NCBI RefSeq assembly: GCF_007994075.1
Contig: NZ_VIWU01000001.1
Span: 3,844,001-3,908,000 of the forward strand
Length of the DNA: 64,000 bases
Direction: 5' to 3'
Source of the DNA: Pseudonocardia hierapolitana
GTDB taxonomy: Bacteria; Actinomycetota; Actinomycetes; Mycobacteriales; Pseudonocardiaceae
This document shows, in pieces, positions 24,930-33,987 of this stretch. The position numbers and the translations under genes were made by a program. Each line of letters starts with the position of its first letter. Positions within the stretch are counted from its first letter, which is position 1. The notes beneath the pieces are model-generated. The model was not told the DNA's origin. It did not search any database and was given only the letters and a program-made list of their open reading frames with translations.

Positions 24930-25804
24930 GAGCGCTCCTTCCACGGGGGCGGGACGAGGACGAACCGCACGTGCTGGCCGGGGCGTACCTGCGCGGCCCG
25001 GTCGACGTCGGCGTCGAGGACGACTGCAGCTACCGGGTAGCCGCCGGTGACGGGGTGGTCGGCGAGGAACAGCACCGGCTCGCCGCCGGGCGGCACCTGC
25101 ACGGAGCCGCGGATGATGCCCTCGCTCGGCAGCTCCCCCGAGTCGGCGCGTTCGAGGGGATCGCCCTCGAGCCGCATGCCGACCCGGTCGCTGCGACTGG
25201 AGGCCGTCCAGGTGGTGCGGGCGAGCGCCCCGACGTCGGTGAAGAACTCGGCGCGCGGGCCGGCGACGGCCCTGAGCACGACCTCGTCACCGGTCGGCAC
25301 CGCCACGGGCGCGACGTCGATCAGGGGCAGGGCGTCGGGCTCCGTCCCGATCGGGAGCATCGTCCCCGGCGTCAGCTTCTCTGGCCCGAGGCCGGAGAGG
25401 ATGTCGGTGCTGCGCGACCCGAGCACCGGATCCACGGCGATGCCGCCGCGCACGGCGAGGTAGGTCCGGAGGCCGGTGGGCGGCACCCCCAGCCGAAGCA
25501 CCTGGCCCGGCCGCAGCGTGACAAGGGCGTGGTGCCCGACCGGTGTGCCGTCGACGTCGGCGGGGGCGGGCGCCCCGGACAGCGCCACCGTCAGCAGGCC
25601 GTGGGCCCGCACGGCGAGCCCGCCGAACACGACCTCGATGCCCGCGGCGCCCTCGGGGTTCGCGACGAGCCGGTTGGCCAGTCGCAGCGCCCTGCGGTCG
25701 GCGGCACCTGAACGACCCACCCCGGTGGCGGCGAGCCCGGGCCGTCCCAGGTCCTCCACCAGCGCCAGCGCGCCGGTGGCGACCACCTCCAGCTTGCGGG
25801 TCAT
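24926..25804 (-). CDS. pxpC: 5-oxoprolinase subunit C (KipA type)
   Basis: With PxpA and PxpB forms the ATP-dependent prokaryotic 5-oxoprolinase that opens pyroglutamate to glutamate. The protein has 292 residues, the normal size. [34 protein letters not shown] in sections is the N-terminal biotin-carboxylase-like barrel signature; [26 protein letters not shown] and [15 protein letters not shown] follow in family order. ATG at 25804 overlaps the pxpB stop (ATGA). Cytoplasmic; recycles 5-oxoproline formed by spontaneous cyclisation of glutamine. Confidence 0.9.
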   Translation of the reverse strand: MTRKLEVVATGALALVEDLGRPGLAATGVGRSGAADRRALRLANRLVANPEGAAGIEVVFGGLAVRAHGLLTVALSGAPAPADVDGTPVGHHALVTLRPGQVLRLGVPPTGLRTYLAVRGGIAVDPVLGSRSTDILSGLGPEKLTPGTMLPIGTEPDALPLIDVAPVAVPTGDEVVLRAVAGPRAEFFTDVGALARTTWTASSRSDRVGMRLEGDPLERADSGELPSEGIIRGSVQVPPGGEPVLFLADHPVTGGYPVAAVVLDADVDRAAQVRPGQHVRFVLVPPPWKERS

Positions 25805-26406
25805 CGGACCGCCTTGAACTCGACCGTGCACCCGGGCTGTAGTAGCGCACCGCGGTCGATGTTCCAAAGTTCCGCGTCGGTGTGGCCGATCAGCTGCCAA
25901 CCGCCGGGCGACGAACGCGGGTACACGCCGCTGAACTCGCCTGCCAGCCCGACCGATCCGGCGGGCACCGACGTGCGCGACACCTGCCGCCGGGGAACCT
26001 CGAGCCGCGGGTCGCCGCCGACCAGGTACGCGAAGCCGGGAGCGAACCCCCCGAACGCGGCCCGCCACGGGGTGCCGGTGTGCGCGGCCACCACCCCGTC
26101 GGCGCCGAGCCCGGTGAGCTCGCCGACCTCCTCGAGGTCGGGGCCGTCGTAGACGACCTCGATCTCCACCCGCTCCCCCTCGGACAGAGCCGCGCCCGGC
26201 TCGACGTCGAGGTCCAGCACCGCGCGCCGGACCTCGGTGAGGTCGGTGCCCGGCTCGACGCAGAGCAGCACCGTGCGGGCCGCCGAGACGACGTCGAGGA
26301 CGCCGGTCGGCGGCGCCGCGCGCACCGCGTCGGCGAGCGCGAGCACCTCGGGCAACCCGTCGACCTCGACGAGCAGCCCGCTGTCCCCACACGGCAGTAC
26401 CTTCAC
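25801..26406 (-). CDS. pxpB: 5-oxoprolinase subunit B (KipI type)
   Basis: Cyclophilin-like subunit of the 5-oxoprolinase, 201 residues. The N terminus [14 protein letters not shown] is the usual start, and the C-terminal domain has [29 protein letters not shown] and GGWQLIGHT, all family hallmarks. The Bacillus homologue KipI was first known as an inhibitor of the sporulation kinase KinA; in an actinomycete lacking that pathway the oxoprolinase role is the reasonable one. GTG at 26406 overlaps the pxpA stop (GTGA) and follows GGAGGAG by about six bases. Confidence 0.9.
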   Translation of the reverse strand: MKVLPCGDSGLLVEVDGLPEVLALADAVRAAPPTGVLDVVSAARTVLLCVEPGTDLTEVRRAVLDLDVEPGAALSEGERVEIEVVYDGPDLEEVGELTGLGADGVVAAHTGTPWRAAFGGFAPGFAYLVGGDPRLEVPRRQVSRTSVPAGSVGLAGEFSGVYPRSSPGGWQLIGHTDAELWNIDRGALLQPGCTVEFKAVR

Positions 26407-27170
26407 CCCGACTCCTCCACGAACGGGCGCAGCTGCACGCCCGCGGCCTCCAACCCGGCGCGCACCGCTTCGGCCATCGCAACCGCACCCGGCGAGTCGC
26501 CGTGGACGCACGCCGACTCGGCGTTCACGTGCACGTCGGTGCCGTCCACCGCGGTGACCTCGCCGTCGGTGACCATTCGCAGCACGCGGGCGGTGACCTC
26601 GTGCGGGTCGTGCAGCAGGGCGCCCGGCTGGGAACGCGGCACCAGCGTGGCCTGCGGGGTGTAGCCCCGGTCGACGAAGAACTCCCGCACCGTGCGCAGC
26701 CCGGCCTCCTCGGCCGCGGCGAGGAACACCGAGCCGGGCAGGCCGAGCACCGGGAGCTCCGGGTCGTACGCGCGGACGGCGGCCACCACGGCGGCAGCCT
26801 GCGCCTCGTGGTGCACGATCGCGTTGTAGAGCGCCCCGTGCGGTTTCACGTACCTCACGCGTGTGCCTGCGGCCCGGCAGATCCCGTCGAGCGCCCCGAT
26901 CTGGTACACGACGTCGTCGGTCAGCTCGGCAGGCGCGACGTCGATGAACCGCCGCCCGAACCCCGCCAGGTCGCGGTACCCGACCTGTGCCCCGACCGCG
27001 ACCCCGCGCTGCGCGGCCAGGGCACAGGTCCGTCGGAGAGTCGTCGGGTCGCCCGCGTGGAAACCACACGCGACGTTCGCCGAGGTGACGAGCGCGAGCA
27101 TCGCCGCGTCGTCCCCCAGCTCCCACCGGCCGAACGACTCTCCGACGTCCGAGTTCAGATCCACGCTCAT
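26403..27170 (-). CDS. pxpA: 5-oxoprolinase subunit A (LamB/YcsF family)
   Basis: Catalytic-side subunit of the 5-oxoprolinase, 255 residues, a TIM-barrel-like LamB/YcsF protein. The N terminus [12 protein letters not shown], the [11 protein letters not shown] block, [10 protein letters not shown] and [22 protein letters not shown] in sections are diagnostic. The ATG at 27170 matches the family N terminus and overlaps the transporter stop (ATGA); an upstream ATG lies inside the transporter gene and was rejected. It is translated directly after the transporter, tying import to cleavage. Confidence 0.92.
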   Translation of the reverse strand: MSVDLNSDVGESFGRWELGDDAAMLALVTSANVACGFHAGDPTTLRRTCALAAQRGVAVGAQVGYRDLAGFGRRFIDVAPAELTDDVVYQIGALDGICRAAGTRVRYVKPHGALYNAIVHHEAQAAAVVAAVRAYDPELPVLGLPGSVFLAAAEEAGLRTVREFFVDRGYTPQATLVPRSQPGALLHDPHEVTARVLRMVTDGEVTAVDGTDVHVNAESACVHGDSPGAVAMAEAVRAGLEAAGVQLRPFVEESG

Positions 27171-28384
27171 GCGAACAGCTTGCCCAGTCCGGAGAGGGAC
27201 GCGTAGCCCATGTAAAGGGTGAGCAACCATGCGGCGACGCCGATGCCGAGCAGCCAGGCCGGGTACTTGTAGCCGCCCAGCAGGTCACGTCGACGCCAGG
27301 CCACCCAGAGCACGACCGTGAAGCCGATCGGCAGGATCAGCCCGTTGAAGGCGCCCGCGAACACCAGCAGCGCGGCCGGTGCGGCGCCGAGCAGCAGGTA
27401 GATCACCGCCGAGAGGGCGATGAAGCCGATCGTGAGCAGGTTGCGCGTGCGCTCGCTCGTCGTGGAGCGGGTCAGGAACGAGACCGAGGTGTAGGCCGCC
27501 CCGATGACGGAGGTGATGGCCGCCGCCCACAGGATGATCCCGAACAGCCGGAGGCCGACCTCGCCCGCGGCCGCCTGGAATGCACTGCCGGCCGGGTTGT
27601 CCTTCGCCAGCGCGACGCCGCCCGCGACCACGCCGAGCACCGCGAGGAACAGCACCACGCGCATGATCCCGGTGACGATGATGCCGATGACCGAGCTCTT
27701 GGCGATGCTGTCGGCGTGCTCGGGCCCGGTCATGCCGGAGTCGAGCAGCCGGTGCGCGCCCGCGTAGGTGATGTACCCGCCGACGGTGCCGCCGATCAGG
27801 GTCGTGATGACCAGGAAGTCCACCTGGTCCGGCAGCACGAAGCTGCGCAGGGCGTCGCCGACCGGCGGCTGCGAGACGATCGCGACGTACGTCGTCATGA
27901 GGATCATCAGCGCGCCCAGCACGACGACGATCCGGTCCAGCGCGACGCCGGCCTTCTTGCTGAGGAAGATGGCGATCGCGATCACCGCGGAGATCACCCC
28001 GCCGATCCGGGCGTCGACGCCGAGCATCGCGTTGACGCCGAGCCCGGTGCCGCCGACGTTGCCGATGTTGAACACCAGCCCGCCGATCACGACGAGTGCC
28101 GCCAACACCCAGCCGACGCCGGGGAGGATCTTGTTGCCCAGCTCGTGCCCGCGCTGACCGGACACGCCGATCACCCGCCATACGTTCAGCTGGACCGCGA
28201 TGTCCACCAGGATCGACGCCAGGATCGCGAACGCGAACGCCGCGCCGAGCTGCGCGGTGAACGTTGCGGTCTGGGTGATGAAGCCCGGTCCGATGGCACT
28301 GGTGGCCATCAGGAACATGGCGCCGAGCACCGCGCTGCGGCTCGTTGCCGAGCCGATCGCGGGCACCGCCTTCGTATCGCTCAT
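27167..28384 (-). CDS. NRAMP-family permease (YcsG type), probable 5-oxoproline transporter
   Basis: Integral membrane protein of 405 residues with about eleven helices, of the NRAMP superfamily (APC fold). The helix 1 metal motif DPGN of true Mn/Fe transporters is absent: the segment reads [19 protein letters not shown]. Helix 6 also lacks the MPH motif. With pxpA, pxpB and pxpC overlapped in line behind it, import of 5-oxoproline or a related amide is the best reading; B. subtilis ycsG has the same place. ATG at 28384 has GGAGGGAG about six bases upstream. It is the first gene of the five-gene operon. Confidence 0.85.
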   Translation of the reverse strand: MSDTKAVPAIGSATSRSAVLGAMFLMATSAIGPGFITQTATFTAQLGAAFAFAILASILVDIAVQLNVWRVIGVSGQRGHELGNKILPGVGWVLAALVVIGGLVFNIGNVGGTGLGVNAMLGVDARIGGVISAVIAIAIFLSKKAGVALDRIVVVLGALMILMTTYVAIVSQPPVGDALRSFVLPDQVDFLVITTLIGGTVGGYITYAGAHRLLDSGMTGPEHADSIAKSSVIGIIVTGIMRVVLFLAVLGVVAGGVALAKDNPAGSAFQAAAGEVGLRLFGIILWAAAITSVIGAAYTSVSFLTRSTTSERTRNLLTIGFIALSAVIYLLLGAAPAALLVFAGAFNGLILPIGFTVVLWVAWRRRDLLGGYKYPAWLLGIGVAAWLLTLYMGYASLSGLGKLFA

Positions 28385-28443
28385 CGGTGGCTCCCTCCAG
28401 GGTGACCCGCGGCACACCGCCGCTGGTTTGCATGGGAGCGTAG

Positions 28444-28460
28444 GGATCGTTCAACGATCC
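28444..28460. promoter_or_regulatory. Perfect 17-bp operator of the 5-oxoproline operon
   Basis: GGATCGTT-c-AACGATCC is a perfect palindrome, 60 bases before the transporter ATG. Its core TCGTTCAACGA fits TNGTNNNACNA, the consensus of FadR-subfamily GntR regulators. No GntR gene lies in the window, so the regulator would act in trans. The rest of the gap (28385-28658) shows AT-rich TTGAAGTATTGC upstream of the palindrome on the minus strand but no convincing gene. Confidence 0.65.
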
Positions 28461-28658
28461 AGCAATACTTCAAGGCTATCTTCTTGTAACGACTGTGTGA
28501 GCAGGCGATCTGCGGGAACATCCTCTGTACAGCGCACGTACGCGGGCGGACACTGTGCGCGACCGCGCTGGACACGCGGTACGGGTGTGCCCGCCCGGCC
28601 CGATGCGCGGTCAGGGCCGTCGACCGATCCCCCCTCCTCGGTCGACGGCCCGCCCCGC

Positions 28659-29777
28659 TCACGGCGCGGGCGGACAGAACCCGTTGGCGAAGAGTCCGAT
28701 GACGATCTCGCTCGTGCCTTCCCGGGACCGGAGCGGGTTGTAGGAGAGTGCGAGCTGCCGGTGGCCGTCGGGAGAGGCCATCGCGTAGGTGAGGTACCCG
28801 AGCAGCTCGCCGCCATGCCCGTAGACCGAGGCGCCGCACGGCAGGTCGTACCGCTGGAGACCGAGCCCGTACCGGAACACCTGGCCGGTCTCGACCGTGT
28901 CGCGCATGGCGGTCGACGCGGCGGCGCTCATGAGCTCGCCGCCGAGCAGGGCGGAGAAGAAGCGGTCCAGGTCGTCCGCCGTCGAGATCATCTCACCAGC
29001 CGCCCAGTCCAGCGACGGGTTCATCTCGGTCGCGTCGACGAGCGTGCCCGCGACCTCCGTGTAACCGTGCGCGTGCGGCTCCGGAACGGTCGGGTCGGTG
29101 CCCGGCACCGTCGTCCGGTTGAGCCGGAGCGGCCGGATGATCCGCTCGGTGACGGCGTCGCCGTAGGGCTTGCCGGTCAGCTTCTCGACGAGCAGCCCGG
29201 CCACGACGTAGTTCGTGTTCGAGTAGTGCCAGCCCTGCCCGGGCGGGAAGTGGGGCAGCCGCGCGAACGCGACGTCGAGCAGCTCCTGCGGCCGGTAGGT
29301 GCGGAACCGCGCCTCGCCGCGCCAGCGGTTCGTGGACCAGTCCCGCTCGTGTGCGTAGTCGTAGATGCCGCTGGTGTGGTTCAGGAGCTGCCGGACGGTG
29401 ATCGCCTCACCGCCCGGCACGATGCCCGGCAGGTGGCGGGCGATCGGGTCGTCGAGCGCGAGGCGGCCCTCGTCCGCCAGTTGCAGGACCACGGTGGCGA
29501 CGAACGTCTTCGTGACGCTGCCGATCCGGAACCGGCCCGACGTGCTCACGGGAACCGACGACGCGAGTGCTTGCGCGCCCGCTCCCGCTGCCCACTCGTG
29601 CTCCCCTTCCCGGATGCGGAGCATCGCGGCCGTCGCCGCCTGCGTCTCCACGAGGCGGTCGAGGCCCGATTGCAGGGCGGAACGCGGGAAGGGGTCGGGG
29701 GCCAGGAGCGAGCACGCCGAGGTGATCACAGCGGTTCCGGCGACCGCCAGCCGGAGGAGCATGCGGTTCGATCTCAC
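28659..29777 (-). CDS. Serine hydrolase, beta-lactamase class C / D-Ala-D-Ala carboxypeptidase type, lipoprotein
   Basis: Protein of 372 residues of the class C beta-lactamase/PBP family. Residues 6-22 form a lipoprotein signal (LRLAVAGTAVITSAC, lipobox TSAC with Cys22), so it should be anchored outside the membrane. The active site is complete: S87-V-T-K90, YSN in WHYSNTNY (about 186) and HGG in VYGHGGELLGY. AITVRQLLNHTSGIYDY is typical of the family. Substrate could be peptidoglycan peptides or esters. The start is uncertain: GTG at 29777 gives a proper signal peptide; an upstream ATG at 29849 adds a non-signal extension. Confidence 0.85.
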   Translation of the reverse strand: MRSNRMLLRLAVAGTAVITSACSLLAPDPFPRSALQSGLDRLVETQAATAAMLRIREGEHEWAAGAGAQALASSVPVSTSGRFRIGSVTKTFVATVVLQLADEGRLALDDPIARHLPGIVPGGEAITVRQLLNHTSGIYDYAHERDWSTNRWRGEARFRTYRPQELLDVAFARLPHFPPGQGWHYSNTNYVVAGLLVEKLTGKPYGDAVTERIIRPLRLNRTTVPGTDPTVPEPHAHGYTEVAGTLVDATEMNPSLDWAAGEMISTADDLDRFFSALLGGELMSAAASTAMRDTVETGQVFRYGLGLQRYDLPCGASVYGHGGELLGYLTYAMASPDGHRQLALSYNPLRSREGTSEIVIGLFANGFCPPAP

Positions 29778-29867
29778 GGGGACGACGTTAGGAACGCCCA
29801 GGTCGACGGCCCATGGGGCGATCGGCGGAGATCGCCTGTGGTTCTCCACAGGGTGGCGCGAGCGCGA

Positions 29868-30440
29868 TCAGGGCAGGGAACGCAGCGCCGCCAGTGCCAT
29901 CGTCTGCAGCAGCGTCGCGGCCTCCGGCGAGCGGCCGGCGTGCGGGGTGGAGTTGAGGAGCCCGAACGTCCCGTGCGCGGCGGTGCGGGCCGCGTCCACC
30001 GGAAGGCCGGGGTGCGCGCTCACCAGCGCGTCGACCCAGATCTCGACGTAGGTGCGCTGCAGCCGCCGTACCTTCCTGCGGTCAGGGGCCGGCAGGTTCG
30101 CGAGGTCGCGGTCCTGCACGACGATGAGTTCCGGCTCGCGCTGGGCGAACTCGGCGTGGAACGCGACGAGCGCGGCGAGCAGCTCGTGCGGGTCTGCGGT
30201 CTGTGCTGCCCTGGCCTGTCCGCCGGCCAGCAGATGCTCGCTGATCCCGACCAGAAGCTCTGCGAGCAGGGCCTCCTTGCCCGGGAAGTGCCGGTAGAGC
30301 GCAGGCCCGCTGACCCCGACCGCGGCGCCGAGGTCGGCGATGCTGACGCCGTGGAACCCGTGCCGGGCGAACAGCTGCGCGGCCACCGCGAGGATCTGCT
30401 CCCGCCTGCTGCCGGCTGGGGATGCCGCGGGGGTGGCCAT
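29868..30440 (-). CDS. TetR-family regulator, probable controller of the acyl-CoA carboxylase operon
   Basis: TetR protein of 190 residues. HTH at about 20-60: ARHGFHGVSIADLGAAVGVSGPALYRHFPGKEALLAE in sections. The HTH and the following ISEHLLAGG resemble regulators found with accD1-accA1-fadE19 operons in actinomycetes (family knowledge, not tested). Its own promoter contains GTTAACACCCGCTAAC (30461-30476), and the same GTTA-N8-TAAC spacing recurs 4.7 kb away before accD (35136-35151). Autoregulation and control of that operon are inferred. Confidence 0.85.
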   Translation of the reverse strand: MATPAASPAGSRREQILAVAAQLFARHGFHGVSIADLGAAVGVSGPALYRHFPGKEALLAELLVGISEHLLAGGQARAAQTADPHELLAALVAFHAEFAQREPELIVVQDRDLANLPAPDRRKVRRLQRTYVEIWVDALVSAHPGLPVDAARTAAHGTFGLLNSTPHAGRSPEAATLLQTMALAALRSLP

Positions 30441-30460
30441 GCACCGCAGCCTAACCGCGA

Positions 30461-30476
30461 GTTAACACCCGCTAAC
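30461..30476. promoter_or_regulatory. GTTA-N8-TAAC site before tetR
   Basis: GTTAACACCCGCTAAC, 21 bases upstream of the TetR ATG, with a further TAAC five bases before it (30452-30455), giving overlapping half-sites. The 16-bp layout is the same as in the accD promoter. It lies in the gap with the divergent histidine kinase. Confidence 0.5.
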
Positions 30477-30526
30477 AGGCTCGCTGATCTCAGCAGGGCC
30501 ACAGCGGCGCTCGCTACCCTGTATCG

Positions 30527-32371
30527 ATGCCCCGGCCGCTGGGATGGCTGCGCGCACGCATGGGCGTGCGTGCGGTGTCGGCGCTGTCCGCAGCCGTCGT
30601 GGTCGCGCTCGCACTGGCGGTGGCCGGCGTCGCGCTGGTGCTGCTCGTCCAGCAGTCGCTGCGCCAGCAGGTCCAGGCGGAGGCCAGGGCCCAGGCCCAG
30701 GTGATCGTCGACCGGCTCGAGGGCAACTGGAGGGGCCAGGCCAACGAGAACGCGCGCGACGCGCTCGACCAGCTCATCCGGGAGTCCGACCTCGCGCAGG
30801 TGAGGGTCGAGTACGGCGACGACCCGCCCACGTGGACCACTGAGGCCGGCACCGACGCGGTCGGCCGCGACGTCCTGATGTCGGACGTCCGCCCGGCCGA
30901 CGGGGAGACCGTCGTCCAGTCCGGCGTGCCCGTGCGGAAGGTCGACGGCAGCGTCGTGGACACGGTGCTCGTCGCGACCGGCGCCGACTCGGGGCGCAAC
31001 GACGTCATCCTGCTCTACGCCGCGCCGCTCACCGCGGTCGAGGCGGCCACCCGCACGCTGCTGTTCTACCTGCTCTGGGGCGTCCCGCTGCTGATCGTGG
31101 TCACCGGCGTCACCACCTACCTGTTCTCCGGCCGCGCGCTGCGTCCCGTCGAGGCGATGCGCGGGCAGGTGGCCGCGATGACCGAGAAGGACCTCGGGCA
31201 GCGGGTGCCGGTGCCGCCCGCGCGCGACGAGGTGGGCCGGCTCGCCGAGACCATGAACGCCATGCTCGCGCGCCTGGAGGACGCCCAGGGCGTGCAGCGG
31301 CGGTTCGTCGCCGACGCGAGCCACGAGCTGCGCAGCCCGCTCGCCACGATCGCCACCGGTCTGGAGCTCATGCAGAACGGCACGGTCGACGGCAGCACGG
31401 TCACGGCGCTGCGTGGGGAGGCCGCCCGCCTGAACAACCTGGTCGAAGGGTTGATCCTGCTCGCGAGGGCCGATGAGCGCGGGCTGCAGCCGCGGCGCGA
31501 GGAGGTCGACCTCGACGAGGTCGCCGAGCTCGAGCGGGGCCGGCCGGCCGACGGAGTGGTGGTCGCCGAAGTGCGGGCGGTGCCCGTGCGCGTCATCGGC
31601 GACCGCGGGCAGCTGGCGCGGGTGGTGCGCAACCTGGTCGACAACGCACGCCGGCACGCGCGTTCCCGCGTGCTGGTCACCGTCGGGCGCGACGGTGACA
31701 CGGCGGTCCTCGAGGTCTCCGACGACGGGGCGGGCGTGCCCGAGTCCGACCGGGCTCGGGTCTTCGAGCGGTTCGTGCGTCTCGACGACGCCCGCGCCCG
31801 CACCGACGGCGGCTCAGGCCTCGGGCTGGCGATCGTCGCCGAGGTGGTGGCCGCGCACGGCGGCACGGTCGAGGTCACCGACGGCCCGGACGGCGGGGCG
31901 CTGTTCCGGGTGCGGATCCCGGCGGCCGCCGCACCCGATGCACAGCCGGAGGAGGTCCCGCGCGCCGAGGCAGTGAGCAGGCCGGACCCGAAGACCGTCG
32001 GCCAGGCGGCCGTGGCCACCGCGGCGCCGGTTCCGCCCCCGCCGCCGACGAAGCGGACGGCTTCCGGCAACGGATGGTTCGCTGCCCCTGCTCGGCCCAC
32101 CGAGCCTGCGTGGACGGGCGACGAGGCGTGGACCGGCGAGGCCGCCTGGGGCCACGTGCCGGGGCAGGTGCAGGGGCCGCCCCGACGTGCGCGGCGCGGC
32201 CCCCGGCCAGTGCAGCCGGGGCGGGAGCCCGTCCGTGACGAGGAGGCCCGGCGCGATCCCGTCACGGCGCCGAGCGGCATCCCGGTCGTCCCGCCCGAGG
32301 AACCGAAACCGGCGTCCCGGTCCGGCCGGATCCCGTCGCCGCGACCTCAGCCGGGCTCCGCCATGCGGTAG
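30527..32371 (+). CDS. Sensor histidine kinase with a long disordered C-terminal tail
   Basis: Membrane histidine kinase of 614 residues. Helix 1 is at 19-42, an extracytoplasmic sensor at 43-172, helix 2 at 176-200, HAMP at 201-253. The phospho-acceptor is H266 in DASHELRSPL; NLVDNARRHA is the N box, and DDGAGVP and GGSGLGLAIV are the ATP-lid glycine boxes. After about residue 480 comes a 130-residue tail rich in Pro, Ala, Trp and Arg with no fold, which is unusual for the class. Its last 25 bases overlap the 3' end of the convergent response regulator, its likely partner. Stimulus unknown. Confidence 0.88.
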   Translation: MPRPLGWLRARMGVRAVSALSAAVVVALALAVAGVALVLLVQQSLRQQVQAEARAQAQVIVDRLEGNWRGQANENARDALDQLIRESDLAQVRVEYGDDPPTWTTEAGTDAVGRDVLMSDVRPADGETVVQSGVPVRKVDGSVVDTVLVATGADSGRNDVILLYAAPLTAVEAATRTLLFYLLWGVPLLIVVTGVTTYLFSGRALRPVEAMRGQVAAMTEKDLGQRVPVPPARDEVGRLAETMNAMLARLEDAQGVQRRFVADASHELRSPLATIATGLELMQNGTVDGSTVTALRGEAARLNNLVEGLILLARADERGLQPRREEVDLDEVAELERGRPADGVVVAEVRAVPVRVIGDRGQLARVVRNLVDNARRHARSRVLVTVGRDGDTAVLEVSDDGAGVPESDRARVFERFVRLDDARARTDGGSGLGLAIVAEVVAAHGGTVEVTDGPDGGALFRVRIPAAAAPDAQPEEVPRAEAVSRPDPKTVGQAAVATAAPVPPPPPTKRTASGNGWFAAPARPTEPAWTGDEAWTGEAAWGHVPGQVQGPPRRARRGPRPVQPGREPVRDEEARRDPVTAPSGIPVVPPEEPKPASRSGRIPSPRPQPGSAMR

Positions 32372-33021
32372 CCGACGCCGCGCAGCGTCTCGATGCTCCT
32401 GGTGCCGAACGGCGCATCGATCTTGCGGCGCAGGTAGCCGACGTACACCTCGACGACGTTGACCTCGCCCTCGTAGTGCGCGTCCCAGACGGCGCGCAGG
32501 ATGTCGGTCTTGGTGACGACCTCGCCCGCGTGCCGCATCAGGTGCTCCAGCACGCCGAACTCGCGCGGGGTGAGCGTGATCTCGACCTCGCCCCGGTGCA
32601 CCCGGTGCCGGGCGGGATCGAGCGTCAGGTCGCCGACCGTCAGCACCGTGGGACGGGCCTCGCCGGCCCGGCGCAGCAGCGCACGCAGCCGGGCGAGGAG
32701 CACGACGAACGAGAACGGCTTGACCAGGTAGTCGTCGGCGCCGAGGTCGAAGGCGTCGGCCTCGTCGTACTCGCCGTCCTTCGCGGTGAGCATGAGCACC
32801 GGCGTCCAGATCTCCGCGGCGCGCAGCCGTTGCAGGATCCGGTACCCGGACAGGCCGGGGAGCATGATGTCGAGGACCACGACGTCGTGCTGCCCGGTGC
32901 TCGCCGCCGCGAGCCCCGATATCCCGTCGTGCACGACCTCCACCGAGTGCCCTTCGGCGGCGAGCCCGCGCCGCACCATCTCCGCGAGCGGCACCTCGTC
33001 CTCGACCAGCAGTACGCGCAC
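32347..33021 (-). CDS. OmpR/PhoB-family response regulator
   Basis: Two-domain regulator of 224 residues. The receiver domain (1-118) has the acidic pair in VEDE (8-9), the phospho-acceptor Asp at 51 (VVLDIMLPG), the Thr in LMLTAKD and the Lys in YLVKPFSF. The C-terminal winged helix (125-220) has LTPREFGVLEHLMRHAGEVVTK and the recognition helix region NVVEVYVGYLRRKID. It is encoded tail-to-tail with the histidine kinase rather than in the usual operon, so the pair must be balanced from two promoters. Confidence 0.92.
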   Translation of the reverse strand: MRVLLVEDEVPLAEMVRRGLAAEGHSVEVVHDGISGLAAASTGQHDVVVLDIMLPGLSGYRILQRLRAAEIWTPVLMLTAKDGEYDEADAFDLGADDYLVKPFSFVVLLARLRALLRRAGEARPTVLTVGDLTLDPARHRVHRGEVEITLTPREFGVLEHLMRHAGEVVTKTDILRAVWDAHYEGEVNVVEVYVGYLRRKIDAPFGTRSIETLRGVGYRMAEPG

Positions 33022-33046
33022 ACCTAGACGCTATCGGCCCGGCCGT

Positions 33047-33850
33047 TCACGGGACCGTGCCGGTGAGCTCGGCCCCGCGCGTCTCCGGCAGCAGGAGCGC
33101 GCAGAACGCCATCACGAGGTAGGCGATCCCGGCGAACATCGCGATGGCGACCCCGATCGAGAGCGCATCGGCCAGCAGGCCCACGAGCAGCGGGAACAGC
33201 GCACCGATCCCGCGGCCGAAGTTGTGGCAGAAGCCCTGGCCGGATCCGCGCAGCTCGGTGGGGTACTGCTCGGTGAGCAGGGCGCCGAGCCCGCTGAAGT
33301 ACGCCGAGGCCACGAAGCCGAGCGGCAGCGCGAGCACCGTGAACACGGGCGTGGGCAGGTTCAGCAACGTCATGGGCAGGACGATCACGAACGCCGCCAC
33401 CGCGCACACGACGAGCGCGGGCCTGCGCCCGAGCCGGTCGGTAGCCGCCTTGGGCGCCGGTGCACAGCAGCGCGCACACCACCGTGGTGCGCAGCAGGTC
33501 GGGGCGGAAGATCCCGAGGAAGGACGGACGATCGCCGCGCCGATCGGCGGGCCGGACGAACACCTCGGGTTCGGGCACGTGCCGCGGATCCAGAACACCC
33601 CCAGCGCGGGCAGCACCCCCAGCGCGAAGAGCAGTCGCCACGCAGTCTCGGGCGGGAACAGCGACTGCGTCAGCACGTACAGCCCGACCGCGACACCCCA
33701 CCCGACGGCCCAGCCGCTCTGCACGGTGCCGACCGCCCGCCCGCGGTACCGCGCCCGGACGGTCTCGCCGATCAGGATCGCCCCGACCGCCCACTCACCC
33801 CCGAACCCGAACCCCATGAGCCCGCGGAAGACGAGCAGCTGGCGTCCGTC
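33047..33850 (-). pseudogene. Broken MFS transporter gene
   Basis: Remnant of a major facilitator (SHS/sugar-acid porter type). The 5' third is missing: similarity starts abruptly at FRGLMGFGFGGEWAVGA, normally around helix 4. The frame continues to FWIRGT, then the homologous sequence moves to another frame (VPEPEVFV to LRTTVVCALLCTGAQGGY), and returns to the first frame at TDRLGRRPALVVCAV after an apparent internal deletion of about 50 codons. The rest, up to LLLPETRGAEL, is a normal C-terminal half. With helices 1-3 and the middle loop gone it cannot be functional. It reads as a recent decay, since frames are otherwise intact. Confidence 0.8.
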
Positions 33851-33987
33851 GCTCGCGTGGTGACATCGACCTGTACCAGCGGCCATCGGTGGCGGTCATG
33901 GGCTCGGCCGACCAGTGGAGGGGCCACTCGGCAAGCAGCCCTATGATCATTTGCGAGTAGTCCGATCGGGTGAACGGGGGGTTAACG

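Noticed and set aside
21573..25040. A plus-strand open frame of over 1100 codons
   Set aside because: Antisense to fic, the epoxide hydrolase and DUF1445 and out of frame with the EamA gene; no motifs.
28381..28839. A 152-codon minus-strand frame over the 5-oxoproline promoter
   Set aside because: It covers the operator and the end of the serine hydrolase gene in a different frame; composition is shadow-like.
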